Below are positions 9,214 through 19,591 of a DNA stretch of 64,000 nucleotides, in pieces (the first letter of the stretch is position 1; every line of letters begins with the position of its first letter). The DNA lies in contig NC_066581.1 in NCBI RefSeq assembly GCF_024323335.1, positions 178,367,330 through 178,431,329 of the forward strand, read 5' to 3'. This stretch comes from Lathyrus oleraceus (Eukaryota; Streptophyta; Magnoliopsida; Fabales; Fabaceae). Made by a program: the position numbers and the translations under genes. A model generated the notes under the pieces. That model worked only from the letters and a program-made list of their open reading frames with translations. It was not told the origin of the DNA and did not search any database.

Positions 9214-12200
9214 GTTGATCCTAAAACCCATTGAACATAATGATCCAACGCCATCTCCCAATTTTGAATCCCCTGTATTTGAGGCAGAGGAAGATAACGT
9301 TGAAGAGATTCCTGATGAGATTACCCGTCTCCTTGAGCACGAGAAGAAGATCATTCAGCCGCATCTCGAAGACTTGGAAACAGTCAACTTGGGGTCTGAG
9401 GATTATGTTCGTATGGTGAAGATTGGGGCACTCCTTGAAGGGTCTGTCAAAGAAGATTTGATCAGTTTGCTACGAGAATATTCCGATATCTTTGCTTGGT
9501 CATATGAAGACATGCCGGGTCTAGATACAGATATTGTGCAACATTTCCTGCCTTTGAAGCCTGAGTGCGTGCCTGTGAAGAAGAAGCTCAGAAGAACTCA
9601 TCCAGATATGGCAGTGAAGATCAAAGAGGAAGTTCAGAAGCAGATTGATGCGGGGTTTCTGGTGACTTCTACATATCCTCAATGGGTGGCCAATATTGTG
9701 CCTGTTCCTAAGAAGGACGGAAAAGTCCGTATGTGTGTTGATTATAGAGATTTGAATAAAGCTAGTCCGAAAGATGATTTTCCTCTACCACACATTGATA
9801 TGTTGGTAGATAATACAGCTAAATTCAAAGTCTTTTCGTTTATGGACGGTTTTCCGGATATAATCAAATCAAGATGGCACCCGAAGATATGGAAAAGACA
9901 ACATTCATCACACCTTGGGGAACATTCTGTTATCGAGTGATGCCCTTCGGTCTGAAGAACGCCGGAGCCACGTATCAAAGAGCTATGACTACCTTGTTTC
10001 ATGATATGATGCACAAGGAGATAGAGGTCTATGTTGATGATATGATTGCTAAGTCCCGAACGGAAGTTGAGCATGTTGAGCATTTGTTGAAGCTTTTTCA
10101 GCATTTGAGGAAGTTTAGACTTCGCCTGAATCCGAACAAATGTACATTTGGAGTCCGTTCCGGCAAGTTATTGGGTTTTGTTGTTAGCGAGAAAGGTATT
10201 GAAGTTGATCCTGCAAAGGTCAAAGCAATACAAGAGATGCCTGCACCCAAAACTGAGAAGCAAGTCCGAGGTTTTCTTGGCCGCTTGAATTACATTTCCA
10301 GATTCATATCCCACATGACTGCCACATGTGCGCCTATATTCAAGCTCCTCCGGAAAGATCAGTCTCATGATTGGACCGAGGATTGCCAGAAAGATTTCGA
10401 CAGTATCAAAGAGTATCTGTCTGAACCTCCGATCTTGTCTCCGCCTGTGGAAGGAAGACCTCTATTTATGTATCTGACTGTTCTTGAAGACTCGATGGGT
10501 TGTGTACTCGGTCAACAAGATGAATCAGGGAAGAAAGAATCTGCTATATACTACCTCAGTAAGAAATTTATTGATTGTGAGTCTCGGTACTCTATGCTTG
10601 AGAAGACGTGCTGTGCTTTGGCTTGGGCTGCTAAGCGTTTGCGCCAGTACATGATAAATTATACAACTTGGTTGATATCCAGAATGGACCCAATCAAGTA
10701 TATCTTCGAGAAGCCTGCTTTAACTGGGAGGATTGCTCGTTGTCAGATGTTGTTGTCTGAGTATGATATTGAGTATCGAGCTCAGAAAGCTATCAAAGGT
10801 AGTATTTTGGCTGACCATCTAGCGCACCAGCCGATTGAAGATCGTCAGTCTGTTCAGTATGACTTCCCTGATGAGGAGATTCTGTATTTGAAAATGAAAG
10901 ATTGTGATGAGCCTACACTTGATGAAGGTCCAGAACCTGGTTCCAGATGGACGATGGTGTTTGATGGCGCTGTTAATCAGTATGGAAATGGAATTGGGGC
11001 AGTGATTATTACTCCTCAAGGTTCTCATATTCCATTTACGGCAAGGCTAACTTTCAAATGCACGAATAATATGGCTGAGTATGAGGCCTGTATTATGGGA
11101 CTTGAAGAATGCATTGATTTGAGAATCAAGCATCTTGACGTGTATGGTGATTCGGCCCTCGTTGTCAATCAGATTAAGGGTGAATGGGAGACGAATCAGC
11201 CAAGTCTCATTCCGTACAGAGATTATGCGAGAAGGATTTCAACATTCTTTACAGAAGTTGAATTTCATCATATTCCTCGAGAGGATAATCGGATGGCAGA
11301 TGCGCTTGCTACGCTTGCTTCCATGATTGTAGTCAGACGATGGAATGAAGTCCCCAATATTACCGTGATGCGCTTGGATAGACCATCTCACATATTTGCA
11401 ATCGAAGAAATCGAAGATGACAAGCCTTGGTATTTTGATATCAAGAATTTCCTCCAGAACCAGGTCTACCCGCCTGGGGCATCTGTGAAAGATAGGAAAA
11501 CTTTGAGAAGGTTGTCGGGCAGTTTCTACCTCAGTGGTGAAGTGCTGTATAAGAGAAATTTTGACATGGTTTTGCTCAAATGCGTGGATAGACACGAAGC
11601 AAACCTGTTAATGACTGAGGTCCATGAGGGTTCATTTGGTACTCATTCCAATGGACATGCTATGGCTAAGAAGATGTTGAGAGCAGGCTACTATTGGCTG
11701 ACAATGGAGTCTGACTGTTGCAAATATGTGAAGAAATGTCACAAGTGTCAGATTTATGCGGATAACATTCATATTCCTCCGACACTCCTGAATGTGATAT
11801 CATCACCATGGACTTTCTCCATGTGGGGAATCGACATGATCGGCATGATCGAGCCGAAAGCGTCCAATGGACACAGGTTTATTCTCGTAGCAATTGATTA
11901 CTTCACCAAATGGGTTGAAGCCGCTTCATACGCGAATGTGACCAGACAGGTGGTTGTGAAGTTTATCAAGAACCAGCTGATTTGCCGTTATGGTGTGCCA
12001 GAGAGGATCATTACTGATAATGGATCCAATCTGAATAATAAGATGATGGATGAGTTGTGCGCTGAGTTTAAGATTGCACACCATAATTCCTCTCCCTACA
12101 GACCCAAGATGAATGGGGCTGTTGAAGCTGCTAATAAAAACATCAAGAAGATTATCCAGAAGATGACTGTCACGTACAAAGATTGGCATGAGATGCTGCC

Positions 12201-12675
12201 ATTTGCTTTGCATGGATATCGTACGTCTGTACGCACTTCAACAGGGGCAACCCCTTTCTCTCTTGTTTATGGCATGGAGGCCGTTCTCCCAGTAGAGGTG
12301 GAGATCCCATCAATGCGAGTCTTAATGGAAGCCAAGTTGACTGATGCTGAATGGGTTCAGAGTCGTTATGACCAACTGAATTTGATTGAAGAGAAGCGAT
12401 TAACTACCATGTGTCATGGTCAGTTATATCAGCAGAGAATGAAGAAAGCATTCGATAAGAAGGTCAAGCCTCGTGTGTTCCGAGAAGGTGACCTTGTGCT
12501 CAAGAAAGTTTTGTCTTTCGTGCCCGATTCCAGGGGCAAGTGGGCTCCAAACTATGAGGGTCCATATGTTGTTAAGAGAGCCTTTTCAGGCGGAGCTTTA
12601 ATGCTTACAACAATGGATGAGGAGGATTTCACTCGTCCTGTGAATTCAGATGCAGTCAAGAAATACTTTGCCTAG
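9214..12675 (+). pseudogene. RT - RNase H - archaeal-type RNase H - integrase exon of element A, one frameshift
   Basis: Reverse transcribes and integrates the element. The first frame (9215-9940) carries the N-terminal RT part; the second (from before 9874 to 12675) carries the rest. The break is a one-base loss in the T run at 9850-9853, in the conserved RT block with the first catalytic Asp; everything downstream stays open for over 930 codons. Seen: RT Tyr-Val-Asp-Asp at 10030-10041; a Ty3-type RNase H at about 10440-10830; a second RNase H with its first Asp at 10963-10965, as in the Tat lineage; integrase zinc finger with His at 11623 and 11644 and Cys at 11737 and 11746; catalytic Asp 11833, Asp 12016 and Glu 12124; and a C-terminal GPY-type module near 12555-12675. 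As it stands the frame cannot give full-length Pol unless the ribosome shifts. I see no slippery-site design, so a disabling mutation is more likely. Confidence 0.93.
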
Positions 12676-12706
12676 AAAAAAAGAGTGTATAAAAACAGAA
12701 TAGCTC

Positions 12707-12856
12707 GCTAAGTTGAAAACCCGAAAGGGCGGCTTAGGCAAAAATGAGCGTCTCGGTGGAGAACCCGCAAGGGTAATCCAGGCAAAAGTTAGAGACTTGA
12801 AAAAAAGAATATTTGCATCCCGCTAGATTGAGTACCTCACCCTGGGGCAATCTAGG
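12707..12856 (+). repeat. GNRA-type hairpin array directly after pol (element A copy)
   Basis: Three units begin 30 bp after the pol stop. Unit 1: CTAAG 12708-12712 pairs with CTTAG 12733-12737 and encloses CCC-GAAA-GGG (12720-12729). Unit 2: TGGA 12757-12760 pairs with TCCA 12777-12780 and encloses CCC-GCAA-GGG (12764-12773). Unit 3: CTAGATT 12823-12829 pairs with AATCTAG 12849-12855. Each is followed by GGCAAAA- or GGCAAGA-like linker with TTAG. Equivalent arrays with changed but still paired arms stand at the same place in E and F. Confidence 0.8.
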
Positions 12857-13359
12857 CAAGAATTAGGGATCTGGCAAGTAACTGCATCCTGACAAGACTT
12901 TCTGTTCCACCAGCTGTCTTTTTGTCAGAGATTCTCGATTCGTCGTCAACTGAAGCTTCGAATACATCGAGATTCAAATTGGTAGAGAAATGATCATTAT
13001 GTTCAATGTAGCCCTCTTCCAATATATATCACTGATTTCAAATTTGTACAGATCTATGGAGTCCAGCCATTTGCAGACTACCATTCCATCAAATAAATTT
13101 GAGCCTTTTATCCAATTATTTGCACTCTTATGTGTTTCAATTCAACAAATGTTTTGCATGTTTTAATTGATAAAATGTCATTGTTTTAGAAAACAAATTT
13201 TTTCAAAATAATTGTTTTAAACAAATTGAACATTCACAATGATAAAAGGATACTCAAAGAATTCCTCAGTGCTCTCCCAAGGGTGGCATGATTTCCAACA
13301 GGTAAGACATTGGTTCATGTTCCTGGTTTGGTTTGTATCCTTCTTCTCCAGATTTTTGT

Positions 13360-15780
13360 TGTTGGGGTTGTTCCCCAAGCAGAGATTTGTTGTTAGGGTT
13401 GTTCCCTAAGCAGAGCTTCTGTTGAGATTCTGACTCCCCAAAGCAGAGTTGTTGGCTGAAGACTCAGTTTCTTCCCCAATAGTAATCTCTCCCCGTGCCC
13501 TGTTGCTCTCCCCAGTGCGGTCAGAGCAGAGTGTTTGTTGAAGCCTCAGTTTCTTCTCCAGCAGTGGTCTCTCCGCAGCATGGGTGATTTCTTTTGAAGA
13601 TTCAGTGGTGGATTGGGTTGATCCCATTATTTCATCCATATTTCCCCAGCTTTGTCTGTATTCCTCAGCACAGTTGCTAGTGGGAGTTGTTGTTTCCTCT
13701 CCGTCAGAGTGCTTGTTCTCTTCAGTAGGACAGTTTCCTCTTCCTCCATGTGGAATCCTCAGTAGATCCCCGATGGAGCCGTCAGTAGATTTGTGATATG
13801 ATGGATTATATCTGTGATTTCTCCAAGATCCCCGTCAGAGTTGATATATTCGACAGAGTGCTGTTGTAGCAGTTTTTGCCTGGTGAATTCTCCGTTTCCC
13901 CAGCAAATCCTCTGTTCCCTAGTTGGGTGGTTGGTGATATATCATCCAGAGATTTGGTTGATATCTTGATGCCTTTGATCCTCAGTAGGGTGGCTTGTGT
14001 TGCATAATCTACTTGTGTGATCCTTTGTTCTCCCTCAGTGGATGTATCTCTGACAGTGGTTGACAGTACCCCCAGTAGAGTTGCTTGTGCAACCAGATTC
14101 TATTTGGGTGATCTTTGCTCCCTCAGTGGGTTGTTCCCCAGTGGAGTTATGTTGGATCCGTTCCCATAGCAGTGTTTGCTGGGATCCCCTGCAGGACTTT
14201 GAGACTCCTCTTGTTCCCCAACAGATTGGTCTTTGTGGCTGTTTTGCCTGTCGTGACTTTCTGTGCCCTAGTTGGGATGTTCGCTGATCCATCGCTCAGA
14301 GATTTTGTGGTATTCTCCAGATATCTCTGATTCTTTTGCCTCTGCTTCCCGCAGTACCCACAGATCTTTGCTTTTTAGCATATGGATCTCCAGCAAATTG
14401 GCTTTCCAGTTGGTTTTCCCCTGGAAGTATAATACCGGGTGTTTGACTCCTGGACCTGTTGTGTTAGATATGTCTGTTTTGTCAGCATTCATCAAACATA
14501 AATCACGCATATTCATACATATTCATAAACATTCAGATATTCATGTTGCATTTTTGCCATATATCCTTTGTTTGTTGTTCCCTGCTATGGTGATATATAT
14601 CTTTATAGATCTTCCTAAGCGGATGTCGGGTGTTAAATCTCTCCATATAGAGTCAGCCCATAAGCAGAAAGTGTCTGTCTTTCCTTCTGCAGTTCCCCAC
14701 TGAGATATACCCTCGTGGATGACGGTTTCTTCCATTTCCTCCCAACACATATATTGGGATGGATGCTCCTATTTGAGTTATATCCTCATTAGGACGTGTC
14801 ATGATTCAGTCTGTCTTTTCGGATCATTCCCGAATTGGCGTTTGTCGTCTGTTTCTTGTGCTTCCCTGTGGTAATTTTGATCCCCAGCGGAGTTTCGGGC
14901 CTCTACCCTCTTCCGGTAGTTGTAAGTCCTATTGTTCCCTCTTTTCCTCTTGGCGGAATTTGTGGTTATACACCTTTTATTCCTCAGCAAGAGTCGATTG
15001 GCCTCTACCCTTATACCGGTAGTTGTAAGTCCTATTTTTCTTGCCCTTTTGACGGAATTGGTGGTTATATACCTTTTATTCCTCGGCAAGAGTTGTTGGT
15101 TTTCTGCCTAGTAGTGGGTAGTCGTAAATCCTGTTTTATTACTCTCCAGTAGAGTGGGTGGTTGTTAAACCCTATTTTGTTTCCTATGGGGATTTGCGAT
15201 ATATTTCCATCCCCGCGTGGAGTTAGTGGTTTGAAGTAAACCCTAAAAACTTTTATCCTCATCAGAGTATGTGGCTGCTACCCCGTATTCGGTAGTCGTA
15301 AGTCCTATCTCTTTTCCCCTATTAGTGGTAACCTTTGTGGTTCGATCTGGTTGATGGAGGGATTTTCTGTTGTTGTGGTTTTATCCCTAACAGAGTTTTG
15401 TTCCCTGTGGTGATTTATATCCCAGTGGAGTTTGTGGTCTTCTACCCTTTTTCGGTAGTTGTAAATCCTATGTTGCTGTGATTTTGCCCTCCAGCGGAGT
15501 TGTATCTTATGATACAGGTGGATAATTGCCGGTTGCTAGCAATTTTATCCTCAGCTGAGCCTTTGGTTTCTCACCCAGTAGTCGCTATTGTTAAAACTCT
15601 TGTTTCCTCAGCCAGATTTTTGGTCTTCTGCCCCGTATTCGGTAGATGTAAACCCTAATCTCTCCTTTGTGGTTATCTTCATTCAATATTCGATGTTGAT
15701 ATCCCTCCCTGCTTCTGGGTAGTTGCTCTTGAGTAAGCACTTGTATCCCCAGCAGTCTTCTGGATCATTGCCGGATGCTT
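13360..15780 (+). repeat. Block of CCCCAGCAG-like words resembling the primer tRNA 3' end
   Basis: More than a dozen degenerate words of the form TCCCCAGCAGAGT recur at irregular spacing, for example near 13371, 13436, 14078, 14144, 14879, 15152, 15488 and 15748. They are in the same sense as the complement of the primer binding site at 2886-2903, so in the RNA they could pair with that site. Similar words are dense in the 3' UTR of B (23650-24060), in F (about 55030-55260) and in E (43640-43890, 63417-63434). Confidence 0.65.
14905..15660 (+). repeat. CTACC/GGTAG hairpins followed by GTAAGTCC
   Basis: Units with CTACC, 6-9 bases, GGTAG, then TTGTAAGTCC or a close variant, near 14910, 15004, 15270 and 15435, with weaker ones near 15100 and 15630. 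The arms pair. F carries the same unit near 55935 and 55980. The spacing of about 90-165 bp suggests a decayed tandem array. Confidence 0.55.
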
Positions 15781-16228
15781 GCAATGTTATCCTTTCGAAG
15801 TCGCCAGTGGGTCTTTTCACCGTTTGTTAGTGATTTGTTCCCCGGATTATTGATTGTTTATCAATGTATCCCCAGCTTTTGTGGATAATTGCCGGATGCT
15901 TGCAATTTATCCCCAGTGAGTCTTCTTTCATTTACCCGTTTTATTGGTAATGTTGTTGCTCCCTTTGATCGATCATCATTATATACCTAGTTGGTATCCC
16001 GATGCCTTTCTTTTTGGTCGATTTATCCTTTATTAACCCTTATACCGGTTGTGGATAATCTTCCATGCGAGTGTGTTATCCACGTTCTGACGGTAATGGA
16101 TAATATATCTCATGCACTCTTCAGTCGAAGCCTTTTGTGTTTCCCTGGTCGAGTAAGATTCGTTATTTCCCTTTGCGGAGTCGAATATTCTTCCTGTTGG
16201 ATAATTGCCGGATGCTTGCGATTTATCC
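15520..16228 (+). repeat. GGATAATTGC hairpins with loop CGGATGCTT (four copies)
   Basis: Left arms GGATAATTGC at 15520, 15762 (one change), 15883 and 16199; right arms GCAATTTATCC-like at 15539, 15781, 15902 and 16218. The loop is CGGATGCTT in three copies and CGGTTGCTA in the first. Pairing is nearly complete with one bulged base. Spacing is 242, 121 and 316 bp. Confidence 0.7.
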
Positions 16229-16641
16229 CTTTGAGTTGTCTTTCGTTTACCCGGATGCTTGGTATCGATTGTCTCTCTTTTTGGTTAGTCACCTATTATA
16301 TACTTCGGTATCTCTGGTGTCTTTTCCTTTCGAGTATATTATTCACGTTCTGACAGTAATGAATAATATGTCTCATGCGCTCTTTGGTTGGAATCCTTTG
16401 TTGATTTTCCCCAGAGCAAGATTCATATTCTTTGTAGAATCGAATATCCATCCTTTAACCAGTTTGTGTTTCGGGTGTGTGTTTTGGCATATATACCAAT
16501 TCACGTTTTCGGTAGATCTCCTACTATATACTTCGGTATCTCTGGTGTTTCTTACCATGCGAGTTTATTATCTACGTTCTGACGGTAATAGATAATATGT
16601 CTCATGTGAGTATTCTATCCACGTTCTGACGGTAATGGATA
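16076..16641 (+). repeat. Hairpins with a conserved 16-nt loop and covarying stems (four copies)
   Basis: The loop ACGTTCTGACGGTAAT (one change in copy 2) is flanked by arms that differ but always pair: TTATCC 16076-16081 with GGATAA 16098-16103; ATTATTC 16338-16344 with GAATAAT 16361-16367; ATTATCT 16567-16573 with AGATAAT 16590-16596; TATCC 16616-16620 with GGATA 16637-16641. F has a fifth copy at 56120-56149 with the arms ATTATCT and AGATAAT. Confidence 0.82.
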
Positions 16642-17560
16642 TTATATCTCATGCACTCTGTGGGTTTGTGTCCCCAGTTGAGTAAGATTCGTGTCCCGTT
16701 GTGGATTCGAATGTCCATCCTGTAAGTCGATTTGCTTTTTCAAGCCCTCCTTTCGGATGATGAGTGTCTTGGCATATATACCAATTCACGTTTTGGTCGG
16801 TCACCTATTATATACTTCGGTATCCCTGGTGTTCCTTCCTTTCTACTCCCTATTATGACCTTGGTCCCCTATGGAGTCAGATTTTCCTGAGTTTTGTACC
16901 TGTTTTAGGTCTTCCTCAGATATTGGTTGATTGATATCTCTCACCCTTATACCGGTCTTAGATATTCATTCTTCCTGAGTTTGTTGCCCTTATACAGGTA
17001 ACACCTCATCCTTGTTGCTTTTCCCAGGAGAGTAGGAGAGTCTCTTCGTTAGACATTCCCCTGCGGAGTTTCCTTTGGTGATTTTTTTCCCTTGCTATAT
17101 GGGCGTTTCCCCAGTATATGCATCTCCCGGCAGGGAGGTTCTTTGTGAATCTTTTCCTGGTCCGAGTCCGGATTTTTATCCGAAGTATCCTTTGTGGATA
17201 GTTTGAGTCAGCTTGTGTCTTTCCAATGGATTTATCTTCCTTTGGAATTCTTTATTCCCCAGTATGAGTCCTCTGCTTCCCCAGCGAGGTCTCCAGTCCA
17301 GTCGTGTCTTGGTCACGCTGTGTCAGTTTTGTTTTTCCCCTAATCAGAGTCGTGTCCTGCTCACGCATTCTTTTTCTTTATTATCCCAATAAGAGTCCTA
17401 ATAAGAGTCTTATTAGAGTCTCTGTTCCTGGTGAGTGTATTACTCCGATGGATCGTCTTTTCTTCTGTGTGAACCATATTCCCCACAGAATTTGTGTCTT
17501 TTGCATGCATACATCTGCATCATGAGGTCTCTTAGGGACCAAAATTTGTCTCATTACTGT

Positions 17561-17642
17561 TATTTAAGCCCATTCTACCGCGTCGAGATGAAGATTTCTA
17601 AACTTCATATCTCCGGATAGAATGACCTTAAATAGGGGCATC
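17561..17642 (+). promoter_or_regulatory. Polypurine tract of element A with an abutting long hairpin
   Basis: The purine tract AATAGGGGCA (17631-17640) precedes the 3' LTR and primes plus-strand DNA. It is directly preceded by a hairpin whose outer arms are TATTTAAG 17561-17568 and CTTAAATA 17627-17634, with inner paired segments CATTCTA with TAGAATG, CCG with CGG, GAGAT with ATCTC and GAAG with CTTC. The right arm ends where the G run starts. B, E and F have a stem at the same position with different sequences. Confidence 0.82.
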
Positions 17643-19560
17643 TGTAAGACCCCAATTTTGTCCCTAAGATCCCTCATGGCTCATATCATATCATATCATG
17701 GCCTCAAGGATCATTGCATACCCTAGCTTCCCTCCTAGTGGGTGGGTTATCTTGTGAGTGTGGTTCTTGATCACCAAGCATGTATTGCATTTGTATATCA
17801 TTGCTTTTCATATGTTTACTAACCAAAAGTACAAAAATATTGTCATCTAACCATGTTACTTGCAGATGAAGCTAACTAGGTCAAAACAGTCAAGGCATGC
17901 ATTGAGCCATAGATGGTGGCCATTCTTGAAGAATTTGGACACCATGGTCATTCATAAGAAGCTCCTATGACTTGTGACATCATTTGGAATCAAGATCTCA
18001 AGTGGAAGAGGCTTGAAGTTCATCAGAACATGGCTCAGTCAACCAAAACCCTAGAAAAGTCAACTGTGATCAACTGTGCATTTAATCAGGGATTGGAAGG
18101 TCTGAGATGGTTAGAAAGACCTAATTCATGTCCATACAAGTCTCATTTGACATTTCAAAGATCATCATTGAAGAATTTGAGGTCAAACAAAAACTTTCCA
18201 AAAATAGAAAGTGACCTGTAATTTCAAACTGCCAAAAATGGAAAGTTCTTCTCCTCAAAATTACATGTCCAAGAATGCTTCAAATGAAATTTTGTCCAAC
18301 ATGAAAGTTGAAGATCTTGCTCTCACCTTTCCAAAAAGTCCAAGAACACTCATTTCTCATGTGTGGTTGGCAAGTTATGGTCAAATCATTTTCAAGAAAA
18401 GTTGAAATTCAAAGTGGCATAACTTTTGAATGGAAAGGCGAAATTGGGTGATTATTTTTTGATCAAACCACATTTGATGTGCACTATCCAAATCCATCAT
18501 CACATTTCATTAAAAACCATCACATAAAAAGGTCATTTTTCAAGTGAACCATTTAAAATTTGGTGGGAAAAAAGGTCAATTTGAAAAGTACATGGAATTT
18601 TCATGCCAAACCAATTGGAATTGTTTCTAAACATGATTTGTGATGTGCTGCAAGCAAAAATTTACTGTTCCATTGGTTCTAAGTGAAAAAGGGCAATTTT
18701 GCCAAATTGCATAGCATGTGCATTTTGCTAATCACTTCCAATTTGCTTAATCATGATTAAGGCTTTGGATTAACAGGACTATAAGAGCTTAATCATAACA
18801 GAAACTCAGGATCCACATTCATTTTCTCAGATCAAACTCACAAATTTCTCAAATTCTCTCAATTCTTCTCAAGCTTCTTTTTCACTTTTCCATCGAATTC
18901 CTTAATTCCTCTTGCTGGTGTTTGTGTTGATCATCAATTTCAGGTGCTATTGAAGATCTGTTTGAGGCAAAGGTGTGGAAATTCTTGAAGAAAACTCACT
19001 GTTGAAGCAAGCTCACTCACATGGAAGTTGGAAAATTCTGGTGATCCAAGCATTGTTGAGCTGAAGCATTGATTCTATTCATCTCCTGCATCATTCTAGG
19101 CCACCTGTTTTCACCATTGGAGCCTTGAGGAGCTCGATTTCACTGCTGTTGCTTCATAGAGGTAAGAATTCAAATCCTTCGATTCTTGAAATTGACATGT
19201 GGCTTAGGTAGATCGTAGTACATAGATCATTCTGCCATTTGAATCGTGCTAATCCATCAAGTATTCATGGAGAAATCTTGATTTGAAGTTTGGACATCAA
19301 AACTTCCTTCCATCGAATCTTTTTCTATGTTGAATTCTAGATAAAATCATGATGATATTGTAGATCCTTGTTGAAAGACGAACCGATCCATATATAATTT
19401 TCCTATTTCTGTGTGAATTTGTTCTTGATGATGAAGAACATCAAGAACACGATGAGTTCTTCATGATTTTCGTTCCAGAACGCGTCCAGATCCGTTTTGC
19501 TATGCCTGGCGTTTGAATTGGTGTTTACCGTGTTTGCCATCCATTCATGCGTTGCCACCT

Positions 19561-19591
19561 CACTTAATGAAACGCAGCGTTTCATTAAGTG
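19561..19591. repeat. Perfect 31-bp palindrome in the LTR of element A
   Basis: Arms CACTTAATGAAACGC and GCGTTTCATTAAGTG surround a single A. The core AAACGC-A-GCGTTT is echoed in the D LTR near 35897 (AAACGCAGTGTTT) and loosely in the B LTR near 27513 (GAAACGGATGCGTTTC), so the centre seems to be an old feature of the U3 region. Confidence 0.85.

Larger units (their letters stand above)
12676..17642 (+). other. 3' UTR of element A (about 5 kb)
   Basis: Long non-coding region typical of Ogre, where the 3' UTR is known to be hypervariable and rich in tandem repeats. From left to right: GNRA hairpin array (12707-12856); an AT-rich stretch without recognisable features (about 12860-13250); a block rich in CCCCAGCAG-like words (13360-15780); CTACC/GGTAG hairpins (14905-15660); two further hairpin families (15520-16641); a tail with repeated words around TATATACTTCGGTATC at 16285, 16520 and 16805; and a long hairpin ending at the polypurine tract. 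Open frames of 60-150 codons on both strands are not conserved with any protein I know, and I take them as chance. Confidence 0.85.

Noticed and set aside
9840..9875. Programmed ribosomal frameshift in RT of A
   Set aside because: No slippery heptamer with a clear downstream structure was seen, the C relic is cut before this point, and a one-base loss in a T run explains the change more simply.
12780..12870. Telomere-like TTAGGG words in the hairpin linkers
   Set aside because: They occur as single words in linkers, never in tandem, and plant telomeres use TTTAGGG.
13560..14750. Frames of 60-143 codons in the A 3' UTR as possible extra genes
   Set aside because: Start points, frames and composition differ between strands, they overlap each other, and they coincide with CCCCAGCAG-like words; no homologous frame is kept in B or F.
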